36,155 bases of DNA, from assembly GCA_016293975.1 (NCBI GenBank), contig JAEDCW010000012.1, positions 1 to 36,155 of the forward strand. Reading direction: 5' to 3'. The notes beneath the pieces are model-generated. The model had not been told where the DNA came from, ran no database searches, and saw only the letters and a program-made list of their open reading frames with translations. This document shows, one piece after another, positions 16,944-24,018 of the stretch; within the stretch, counting starts at the first letter, position 1; the number at the start of each line of letters is the position of its first letter. The stretch is from Clostridia bacterium. Lineage in GTDB: Bacteria > Bacillota > Clostridia > Christensenellales > CAG-138. The position numbers were made by a program, and so were the translations under genes.

Positions 16944-17945
16944 ATGGATATACTCTTCTATGATACGAAGCCTTACGACAGGGAAGCTTTTGCCGCCGCG
17001 CTCGAAAGCTACCCCGACATCAAAATAAAATTCCTCAAAGCCGACCTTACGGAGAATACGGCGCGCCTCGCGCGCGGCTTTGACGCGGTATGCGGCTTTG
17101 TAAGCTCTGAAATCGGCAAGGCGACGGTCGATATACTCAACGAATGCGGCATTAAACTGATACTTATGCGCTGTGCGGGCTTTAACAATGTCGACATAGA
17201 CACATGCAAAAAGCGCGGCATACGGATATTACGAGTCCCGGGTTATTCTCCCGAGGCAGTAGCAGAACACGCAATGGCTCTCGCACTCACAGTAAACCGC
17301 AAGATTCACAAGGCTTATGTCAAGGTTCGCGAGAACGATTTCTCACTCAGCGGTTTGATAGGCTACACATTCCACGGCAAGACCGCAGGCATAATCGGCA
17401 CGGGCAAGATAGGCCAAGCGATGGTCAAAATATGTCACGGCTTTGGTATGAAATGTATCGCCTACGACTACAAACCAAACCCCGAGATAGCCGACATATG
17501 CACATACCTTCCGCTTGAGCGGGTACTCTCCCAAAGCGATCTTATATCGTTGCACTGTCCGCTGACCGACGCCACCCATCACCTTATAGATAAAAAGACG
17601 ATACCTCTTCTCAAAGACGACTGCATACTCGTCAACACGTCGCGAGGCGCGCTTATCGACACAGAGGACCTTATCGAGGGCATCCGCGCACACAGGTTTT
17701 TCGGCGTTGGGCTTGACGTATATGAGGAGGAAGCTTACAACGTATTCGAAGATCGTTCCGAGCAGATACTCGAAAGCTCCGTCACCGCCCGTCTCCTTTC
17801 GTTTCCGAACGTGATGATAACGTCGCATCAGGGCTTCTTCACTCGCGAGGCGCTCACAGCTATAGCTAATACGACACTCGATAACGCTATGAGCTTCGTA
17901 AAGAATGAGGAAAGCCCAAACGAAGTCAAATCCAAAAACGGCTGA
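16944..17945 (+). CDS. ldhA: D-lactate dehydrogenase (D-2-hydroxyacid dehydrogenase family)
   Basis: NADH-dependent reduction of pyruvate to D-lactate in fermentation. The 333-residue protein follows E. coli LdhA along its length: MRCAGFNNVDID, VPGYSPEAVAEHAM, the Rossmann GxGxxG in IIGTGKIG, ISLHCPLT, NTSRGALID (substrate Arg), GLDVYEEE (Glu) and SHQGFFTREA (catalytic His). GGGAGG precedes the ATG at proper distance. No clear promoter is visible in the 80-bp gap after the ABC-F gene; a CCTCC tract at 16892-16896 could pair with the ribosome binding site, a weak hint only. The bidirectional terminator at 18016 follows. Confidence 0.94.
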   Translation: MDILFYDTKPYDREAFAAALESYPDIKIKFLKADLTENTARLARGFDAVCGFVSSEIGKATVDILNECGIKLILMRCAGFNNVDIDTCKKRGIRILRVPGYSPEAVAEHAMALALTVNRKIHKAYVKVRENDFSLSGLIGYTFHGKTAGIIGTGKIGQAMVKICHGFGMKCIAYDYKPNPEIADICTYLPLERVLSQSDLISLHCPLTDATHHLIDKKTIPLLKDDCILVNTSRGALIDTEDLIEGIRAHRFFGVGLDVYEEEAYNVFEDRSEQILESSVTARLLSFPNVMITSHQGFFTREALTAIANTTLDNAMSFVKNEESPNEVKSKNG

Positions 17946-18015
17946 CAAGGGGATTTGTTTACGAAAGGTAGTAGTATGTAAATGGGCGTTTGTGCCGATT
18001 AAGTGAATAAACAAA

Positions 18016-18045
18016 AAAGCAGTATTCCAAACGGAATGCTGCTTT
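18016..18045. terminator. Terminator between ldhA and the rpsM-rplQ operon
   Basis: A 13-bp stem with one T-G wobble and an AAAC loop. The minus strand has six Ts, so it mainly ends the ribosomal operon; the plus-strand tail is weaker. Confidence 0.85.
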
Positions 18046-18061
18046 ATCTGTTTAGCTGAAC

Positions 18062-18592
18062 TTATGCGTTCTTTTTCTTGTCGGCAGTGGGGAGCGTGTA
18101 GTTTACAAGCTCGATAACTACCATTTCGGCACCGTCGCCACGACGCGGACCAAGCTTCATGATGCGGGTATAACCGCCCTTTCTGCCGTCCATTGCGGGT
18201 GCGATCTCACGGAAAACTCTCTCAACCACGGGATGACCGATACCCTTTATACGGGCGCGGTATTCCTTCTTTGATTCCTTCCTTCCCTTGGGGACGGGGA
18301 TATCGTACAGATAGGACATCATCTGGCGGCGAGCATGGAGCTTTGAAGGCATATCGACGACTGTCTCGACCTCGACGATCTGATCCTTGTCGTTCTTGAT
18401 TTCCTTTGTGCCCTTGGTGCTGTTCTTGTATTCGGCAACACCCAGTGTGATTATCTTTTCGGCTATCGGACGAACATCCTTAGCACGCGCTTCTGTTGTG
18501 ATTATACGGCCGTTCCAAAGCAACGCTGTCGTCAGGTTCCTGAGCATAGCTACGCGCTGGTCGGTCGGCTTGCCAAGCTTACGGTTAGGCAT
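18062..18592 (-). CDS. rplQ: Large ribosomal subunit protein L17 (extended form)
   Basis: Binds 23S rRNA in the large subunit. The family core is clear: MPNRKLGKPTDQR at the start, SKLHARRQ in the middle, and GGYTRIMKLGPRRGDGAEM near the end. At 176 residues it is longer than the usual 113-130; extra material sits at about residues 55-83 (charged) and 97-118 (Lys/Arg-rich), with a basic C-terminus. The ATG has a GGAGG ribosome binding site. Last gene of the operon, 27 bp after rpoA. Confidence 0.95.
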   Translation of the reverse strand: MPNRKLGKPTDQRVAMLRNLTTALLWNGRIITTEARAKDVRPIAEKIITLGVAEYKNSTKGTKEIKNDKDQIVEVETVVDMPSKLHARRQMMSYLYDIPVPKGRKESKKEYRARIKGIGHPVVERVFREIAPAMDGRKGGYTRIMKLGPRRGDGAEMVVIELVNYTLPTADKKKNA

Positions 18593-18619
18593 ATATTGCT
18601 TCCTCCTAAGTAATTTTAA

Positions 18620-19564
18620 TTATTCGTCGCTTTTTTTCAGGCTGAGTCCAAGCTGAGCCAGCTTCTGTTGGACTTCCTCGAGCGACTTACGGCCCAGGTT
18701 ACGAACACGCATCATTTCTTCCTCGTTGTGCTGGATCAGCTCTTCAACGGTGTTGATGCCTGCACGCTTCAAGCAGTTGAATGAACGGACGGAGAGGTCA
18801 AGCTCGTCGATTGTCATCTCGAGCACCTTACCGTTCTCGCTGTCAACGGACTCGATTACGATCCCGATATCCGCAACGCTGTCAGACAGGTTGAGGAACA
18901 GGGACAGATGGTCTATCAGGTACTTAGCAGCAAAGCTCATTGCCTCGTCGGGCTTTATGGAGCCGTCTGTTGTAAGCTCGATGGTAAGCTTGTCGTAGTC
19001 TGTAATCTGACCTACACGGGTGTCAACTACTTCGTAGCGAACCTTCTTTATAGGTGTGAAGATAGAGTCGACGGCAATCCTTCCGATTTCGAGCTGCTTC
19101 CTCTGCTTATTCTTGTCAGCAGAGTCATAGCCCCTGCCCTTTTCGACTTCGATATCCATGACGAGCCTGCCGCCCTTGCCTATTGTGGCAATGTGGAGGT
19201 CGGGATTGACGATTGCTACGTCTGCGTCGTGGATAAGGTCGCCGGCTGTTACCTCGCACTCGCCTACTGCATCGATGTGCAGTATACGGGACTCGTCGGT
19301 AAACATGCTGAGGCAAAGCTCCTTGATGTTAAGTATAATCTCGGTAACGTCCTCTTTTACGCCCTCGACTGTGGAGAACTCGTGCAGTACGCCGTCAATG
19401 CGGACGGATGTAGCTGCCGCTCCGGGAAGCGAGGATAAAAGAACACGGCGAAGTGAGTTGCCCAGTGTGGTGCCCAGACCACGTTCCAGAGGCTCTGCTA
19501 CGAATACGCCGAATGTATCCGTCATTTCTATGCACTCAATTTTCGGTCTTCCGATTTCGAACAT
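18620..19564 (-). CDS. rpoA: DNA-directed RNA polymerase subunit alpha
   Basis: Scaffold subunit of RNA polymerase. The 314 residues comprise the N-terminal assembly domain (about 1-225; PLERGLGTTLGNSLRRVLLSS motif region) and the C-terminal DNA/activator-binding domain (about 245-310; LDLSVRSFNCLKRAGI, RNLGRKSLEEV). AAAGGGGAG lies about 10 bp upstream of the ATG. It sits between rpsD and rplQ, the usual place in the alpha operon. Confidence 0.98.
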   Translation of the reverse strand: MFEIGRPKIECIEMTDTFGVFVAEPLERGLGTTLGNSLRRVLLSSLPGAAATSVRIDGVLHEFSTVEGVKEDVTEIILNIKELCLSMFTDESRILHIDAVGECEVTAGDLIHDADVAIVNPDLHIATIGKGGRLVMDIEVEKGRGYDSADKNKQRKQLEIGRIAVDSIFTPIKKVRYEVVDTRVGQITDYDKLTIELTTDGSIKPDEAMSFAAKYLIDHLSLFLNLSDSVADIGIVIESVDSENGKVLEMTIDELDLSVRSFNCLKRAGINTVEELIQHNEEEMMRVRNLGRKSLEEVQQKLAQLGLSLKKSDE

Positions 19565-19618
19565 TCAATACACTCCCCTTTCTGAGTAAGTCCTATCAAT
19601 ACGGGCGGAAAATTATAA

Positions 19619-20248
19619 TTACCTGGAGTAGAACTCAACGATGAGATGCTCCTCAACGCTGAAGTCGATATCCTCGCGCTTGGGCAACATTACTACTTTG
19701 CCTGTGAGGTTTTCTGCATCGAGCTCAAGCCACTGGGGAATGGGCTTTGCAGAACCTTCTTCGCGAAGCTGCTTAATGCTGGCAAACTGCCTTGCATTGT
19801 CCCTGACAGAGATAACCTGGCCGGGAGTTACGATATAGGAAGCTATATCTACCTTCTTGCCGTCAACGGTTACGTGACCGTGTGCGACGAGTTGACGAGC
19901 CATGGGGCGGCTTTCGCCGAAGCCAAGGCGGTAAACTACGTTGTCAAGTCTGCGCTCGAGGATCTGGAGCATGTTGTCACCGGTTACTCCGCGCATATTG
20001 ACTGCCATGTCATAGTACTTCTTGAACTGTGACTCAAGAACTCCGTATGTGCGGCGCACCTTCTGCTTCTCGCGAAGCTGCATTCCGTACTCGGAGGGTT
20101 TCTTCATACGAGCCTGACCGTGCTGACCCGGAACTGTATGACGCTTGTCGACGGCGCACTTTTCTGTGTAGCAGCGGTTGCCCTTCAAAAACAGCTTGGT
20201 GCCTTCTCTGCGGCACTGTCTGCAAACGGATTCTGTATATCTTGCCAT
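19619..20248 (-). CDS. rpsD: Small ribosomal subunit protein S4, zinc-binding form
   Basis: Primary 16S rRNA-binding assembly protein. The start at 20248 (MARYTES) is set by AAGGAGG upstream; the frame extends to 20293 but that part overlaps the rpsK 3' end. The 209 residues carry an N-terminal four-Cys site (CRQC at 9-12, then Cys26 and Cys31) typical of the C+ form of S4, then the S4 RNA-binding domain (RPMARQLVAHGHVTVDG). In many bacteria S4 represses its own operon; the leader upstream of rpsM would be the place for that. Confidence 0.97.
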   Translation of the reverse strand: MARYTESVCRQCRREGTKLFLKGNRCYTEKCAVDKRHTVPGQHGQARMKKPSEYGMQLREKQKVRRTYGVLESQFKKYYDMAVNMRGVTGDNMLQILERRLDNVVYRLGFGESRPMARQLVAHGHVTVDGKKVDIASYIVTPGQVISVRDNARQFASIKQLREEGSAKPIPQWLELDAENLTGKVVMLPKREDIDFSVEEHLIVEFYSR

Positions 20249-20262
20249 TGTCGTTTGCCTCC

Positions 20263-20667
20263 TTAAACTCTTCTGCGCTTGGGCGGACGGCAACCGTTAT
20301 GAGGTATGGGGGTTACGTCCTTAATCATGTTTACACGAAGACCTGCGGTCTGCAATGAACGGATTGCAGCCTCACGTCCGGAACCCGGGCCCTTTACGTA
20401 GACTTCTACGTTCTTGAGGCCATGCTCCATTGCTGCCTTTGCAGCAGTCTCTGCTACCATCTGGGCAGCAAAGGGCGTGCTCTTCTTCGAGCCACGGAAA
20501 CCAAGAGCGCCTGCGGAAGACCAAGAGATGGCGTTTCCGTTAAGGTCGGTCACTGTGACCATGGTGTTGTTGAAGGAAGAACGAATATGTGCTGCGCCGT
20601 TTTCGATATTCTTGCGCTCACGACGCTTCTTACCGGCGTTTCTCTTGAGCTTTGTAGCTTTTGCCAT
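20263..20667 (-). CDS. rpsK: Small ribosomal subunit protein S11
   Basis: Platform protein of the 30S subunit. The 134 residues include AHIRSSFNNTMVTVTD, SAGALGFRGSKKSTPFAAQ, GPGSGREAAIRSL and the terminal PHNGCRPPKRRRV, all diagnostic. The N-terminus is Lys/Arg-rich. It begins 13 bp after rpsM, with a GGAGG ribosome binding site. Confidence 0.98.
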   Translation of the reverse strand: MAKATKLKRNAGKKRRERKNIENGAAHIRSSFNNTMVTVTDLNGNAISWSSAGALGFRGSKKSTPFAAQMVAETAAKAAMEHGLKNVEVYVKGPGSGREAAIRSLQTAGLRVNMIKDVTPIPHNGCRPPKRRRV

Positions 20668-20680
20668 GTTTCAATCCTCC

Positions 20681-21049
20681 TTACTTCTTCTTGTTAGCCA
20701 TTGTGCGCTTGGGTCCCTTGCGTGTACGGGCATTCTGCTTTGTGCTCTGGCCACGTACGGGGAGTCCCTTACGATGACGAACGCCGCGATAGCAGCCGAT
20801 CTCTATGAGACGCTTGATATTCATTGAATTCTCACGTCTGAGGTCACCCTCTACCTTAACGTTGTGGTCGATATAATCTCTAAGCTTTGATACGTCATCC
20901 TCTGAAAGATCTCTAACGCGTGTGTCAGGGTTTACGCCTGTAGAAGCGAGGATCTGGTCAGCGGTCGTGCGGCCGATACCGTAGATGTAGGTAAGGCCAA
21001 TTTCAATTCTCTTATCCCTGGGCAAATCGACACCGGAAATACGAGCCAT
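20681..21049 (-). CDS. rpsM: Small ribosomal subunit protein S13
   Basis: Head protein of the 30S subunit, contacting tRNA and L5. The start at 21049 (MARISGVDLPRDKR) gives 122 residues; the frame extends to 21139 without family similarity. Key segments: IYGIGRTTADQIL, RGVRHRKGLPVRGQ, and the basic tail NARTRKGPKRT. GGAGG lies about 10 bp upstream. First gene of the operon here. Confidence 0.97.
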   Translation of the reverse strand: MARISGVDLPRDKRIEIGLTYIYGIGRTTADQILASTGVNPDTRVRDLSEDDVSKLRDYIDHNVKVEGDLRRENSMNIKRLIEIGCYRGVRHRKGLPVRGQSTKQNARTRKGPKRTMANKKK

Positions 21050-21168
21050 AGGTTGTTGCACCTCCATTAAATTCTGTTCGGTATTTTTGATATATATGAC
21101 CCGCCGAATATATACCGGGTAAGGGTATATCAGCCGCATCGGCAGGTAGTTCTCAAAGCGAACACTTT

Positions 21169-21196
21169 ATTATAGCACCGACTGTTTCGAATGCAA
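21169..21196 (-). promoter_or_regulatory. Promoter of the rpsM-rpsK-rpsD-rpoA-rplQ operon
   Basis: Minus strand TTGCAT (21196-21191), 16 bp, TATAAT (21174-21169). The leader of about 110 nt can form a stem from ATATACC with GGTATAT (within 21108-21128), a plausible position for autogenous S4 control, but I cannot match it to a known r-protein leader. Confidence 0.7.
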
Positions 21197-21350
21197 GCAT
21201 CTTTTGCCCCAATTATAGCCATTTTTTCGGCTTTTAAAAAATATATTTTTCTGTTTGACGGAATATTTTCTTTTTGTCGCGGAAAAATGTCACGATTTTT
21301 ACAACCAACCCCCGACTTCACAACTTGTTTACCAAATACATGAAACCGAG

Positions 21351-21380
21351 TTACCAATATATACGTTAGTGTTGTATAAT
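21351..21380 (+). promoter_or_regulatory. Promoter of the dockerin/sortase lipoprotein gene
   Basis: TTACCA (21351-21356), 18 bp, TATAAT (21375-21380), about 40 bp ahead of the ATG; a GGAGG ribosome binding site follows. It is divergent from the ribosomal operon promoter about 155 bp away. Confidence 0.6.
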
Positions 21381-21424
21381 GATGTGGTATCATACAGTGA
21401 ACCACAAATGGAGGTAACAACAAA

Positions 21425-23455
21425 ATGAGGAAAATTCTCTGTACGCTGTATGCGCTGGTCATGCTACTTACGCTTGTCGGAGCCTGCAAACCCAAGGATC
21501 CGCAGAACCTCGACGGCACACCTAAGCCTACCGATAATGCTCAGGTAATCACACATACGCTCTCGAAACCCATGCTGTTTGGAGACATCGAGTATTACGG
21601 AGACACCATCGCGGCGCTCGCAACAGACGGCACAGTTACCGAATACACCGACGGAACGGCTTTTGCTACCGATATTATACATACATCCCCCGAGGGCAAA
21701 ACCACGGTAGGTTATTCATTGCTTGCGATAGAGTCCGTGAACGGGCTCACTGTCGGTATCGACGGCGAGGGCAATGTATATCACTCATCCTACGCAGAGG
21801 GTTATGACGAGCTCGATGCGTGGACGGGAATAATCAAAATTGCCGTAGGCGGAGGCTTCGTCGCAGGAATCAACAACGAGGGCAAGCTGTTTGTAACGGG
21901 CCCCGACGCACCGGATATCTCTGGAGTAACAAATGCTTTTGACATCGATGCATACGGCTCGATACTTGCAATAGTATCGCTTAAGGGCGGTGTGTCCGTC
22001 GTGGAAACGGCGTATGACGTTACTACGAACACGACATCCGTATCGAATCTCGGCAAGCTCAACACCGCACTGCAGGAAATCAAAAATGGCGTTCGCGTCT
22101 CAGTGAGCGCTACACATGTGGCGGTACTGCAGAAGGACGCAAAAGTTGCTGCATTCTCGCTTGATGGCACTTCAACCGCGGATTATTGTGCGGTAGAGGG
22201 GCTTGCAGACGTCAAGCAGGTGCTTGCGGCAAAGGCGGCGACAGTCGTATTAAAAAAGGACGGCAGTGTAGTATCCGTCCCCGCAAATGCAAATCTTTCC
22301 GAGCAGAATAACATCGCAATGGTAACGGATAACGGCGAGGGCGCATACGCACTTATGACCCGCGACGGCAAGCTTGTGACCGTTTCGGCAACAGGTGAGG
22401 TCGCAACAGTCGGGGGCGCACAGCTCAGACCCGTGCTCACGGGCGATGAGAACAATCTCATAGAGGGCTTCATACCCGGAACATCGACGGCATCGGCACT
22501 CTCGCTCTTGTCTGACATGCTCGGCACGACAAATGTAAAGATAGAGGCCGCCGGCAAAGCTGATATGACGAAGGCCGTAGCGACAGGGATTATTATAAAA
22601 GTAGACGACAAGGATTACGCAACGGTCGTCATTCACGGTGATGTCAACGGAGACGGCGCTATAACTACAGATGATGCCGCTCAGCTTGAGGAAGAGGCAA
22701 ACGACACCGGCAGGTCCGACAGCCCGGCAGTCATTCTCGCAGGAAATGTCAACGGTTACACGGGAGCAGATGCCGCCATACAGATTAAGCAGTATCTGCT
22801 CCGCGGCGACAGGATCGCGCAGTTCACAATCAAACCCATAGAGCAGGTCACCGGTGACCCCCAGGCCGTCGTATTGGATTCTTATGAAGCAGCGCTTTCC
22901 GTCAACCCCGACGTCGTGGGCTTCATAAATGTCCCCAACACAAATATCAAATATCCGATACTCTATGGCAGAGACTGGTACTACAACGACCACGATATTT
23001 ATCGCAACAAGTCCAACGCAGGCAGCATTTACAGCTATTACAATGTGCTTGCCAAGAATAATCCGATAACGGGCCACAACATGAGGCAGGCGGGCACCAT
23101 GTTCCACGCTCTCCACGAGATTCAGAACAATGCAAGCTCGCTCCAGGAGTATTCAAACCGCATTTGGACGATAAATCTGTTCGGTCGCAATGCAAAGTGG
23201 GAGGTATTCTCGATTTACGAAGTGCCGCATGACGAGCCGACATCCACATTGCTCTACAACACCCAGACGCTCTCATCAGTCGATGACGCAACGATTATGG
23301 AGTGGATAAACACTCAGATATCGCGTTCTGAGGTAAACCTCGGTGTTACACCCTCGCCGAGAAGCACGTTCGTAACGCTCATCACCTGCGGCGACAATTT
23401 CGACTATGACGAAGCGCAGAGCCGGCTGTATGTGTTCCTGAGAATGGTAGGCTGA
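21425..23455 (+). CDS. Lipoprotein with beta-propeller-like region, dockerin-like module and class B sortase domain
   Basis: Predicted lipid-anchored extracytoplasmic protein of 676 residues. The signal peptide ends in lipobox VGAC (Cys21). Residues about 45-335 are repetitive beta strands with recurring DG/EG turns (ATDGTV, GEGNVY, NEGKLFV, KDGSVV, RDGKLV), resembling an RCC1/WD-type propeller. Residues about 403-462 hold two Ca-loop-like repeats, GDVNGDGAITTDDA and AGNVNGYTGADAAIQIKQYLL, the pattern of a type I dockerin; the second loop is less canonical. Residues about 490-676 form a SrtB-type domain with His551 (ITGHN), Cys655 (LITCGD) and Arg667 (AQSRLYVF). The C-terminus closely parallels the sortase at 11696-12985. 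The combination of transpeptidase and dockerin in one lipoprotein is unusual. Single-gene unit with its own promoter and terminator. Confidence 0.87.
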   Translation: MRKILCTLYALVMLLTLVGACKPKDPQNLDGTPKPTDNAQVITHTLSKPMLFGDIEYYGDTIAALATDGTVTEYTDGTAFATDIIHTSPEGKTTVGYSLLAIESVNGLTVGIDGEGNVYHSSYAEGYDELDAWTGIIKIAVGGGFVAGINNEGKLFVTGPDAPDISGVTNAFDIDAYGSILAIVSLKGGVSVVETAYDVTTNTTSVSNLGKLNTALQEIKNGVRVSVSATHVAVLQKDAKVAAFSLDGTSTADYCAVEGLADVKQVLAAKAATVVLKKDGSVVSVPANANLSEQNNIAMVTDNGEGAYALMTRDGKLVTVSATGEVATVGGAQLRPVLTGDENNLIEGFIPGTSTASALSLLSDMLGTTNVKIEAAGKADMTKAVATGIIIKVDDKDYATVVIHGDVNGDGAITTDDAAQLEEEANDTGRSDSPAVILAGNVNGYTGADAAIQIKQYLLRGDRIAQFTIKPIEQVTGDPQAVVLDSYEAALSVNPDVVGFINVPNTNIKYPILYGRDWYYNDHDIYRNKSNAGSIYSYYNVLAKNNPITGHNMRQAGTMFHALHEIQNNASSLQEYSNRIWTINLFGRNAKWEVFSIYEVPHDEPTSTLLYNTQTLSSVDDATIMEWINTQISRSEVNLGVTPSPRSTFVTLITCGDNFDYDEAQSRLYVFLRMVG

Positions 23456-23516
23456 GGTAAAGGTATATAACAAATGTGTAACCATTAACAATAAGTAGCG
23501 ATTGGTTAGTATAAAG

Positions 23517-23546
23517 AGGAATCTCCGGATGTGGGGGTTCCTTTTT
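23517..23546 (+). terminator. Terminator of the dockerin/sortase gene
   Basis: A 10-bp stem (23517-23526 with 23533-23542; two wobbles) followed by five Ts, about 60 bp after the stop codon. Confidence 0.75.
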
Positions 23547-23830
23547 CTGTGGTGTGCATCGTTGCGCTCGACCTCTGAGCAGAGCTTAGAAGAGAGTTTA
23601 TGCTGTTTGTCATGCGTTGTGTGGGTTTGGTTTGTTGAGGAGTTAGACTTCAGTGGTTGGGGGTTGCCGGTTGGGGCTTATCCCATTGCACCATTGCTTG
23701 CGCAGGGGTGTACTCGTCCCTTGCACAGCTTTTGCTCACATCGAATCGGCTTTTTTGGTTTATCCTCTCCTGCAAACCCTCTCACGCTTTTAATCAGCAA
23801 CGGATGACAAACTCGGCTGTCATGTCAAGG
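23547..23830. other. Intergenic stretch without recognisable genes
   Basis: About 280 bp lying between two convergent transcripts. The plus strand is unusually G/T-rich (around 23610-23700). Short open frames lack ribosome binding sites and familiar motifs, and no tRNA-like fold was found. Confidence 0.5.
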
Positions 23831-23873
23831 AAAAAACTCTCCGGTCGGATACGGAGTATCCGATCGGAGAGTT
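23831..23873 (-). terminator. Terminator of the SipL-like gene
   Basis: A 17-bp stem (23835-23851 with 23857-23873, one G-T wobble) and a CGGAG loop, followed on the minus strand by six Ts. It is the strongest hairpin on this side of the gene, though about 145 bp beyond the stop; the dispersed repeat lies in between. Confidence 0.85.
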
Positions 23874-23911
23874 GCGATAACCACGAATTCACTTGTCACC
23901 ATTGCGCCTCA

Positions 23912-23938
23912 TCCCACGTCTGTACAGGTGCAGGGCGG
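23912..23938 (-). repeat. Dispersed intergenic repeat, copy B
   Basis: Inverted relative to copy A at 9262-9288, 26 of 27 positions identical. On the minus strand it is preceded by GAGGGGC-TCT-GCCCCTC and GCAGGGC-AGACC-GCCCTGC hairpins, so the repeated unit has structure-forming capacity. Confidence 0.8.
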
Positions 23939-24018
23939 TCTGCCCTGCCGGGGCCGAGGGGCAGAGCCCCTCAGAAAGGGGTCAAGGGACGGAGTCACTT
24001 GAAAAAACCCTTGCGTGA

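Noticed and set aside
21050..21168. rpmJ (L36) or infA upstream of rpsM
   Set aside because: No frame encodes the L36 Cys/His pattern or IF-1, and the region contains the operon leader.
23547..23830. tRNA or small RNA gene in the GT-rich gap
   Set aside because: No cloverleaf, promoter-terminator pair or CCA-type end was found.
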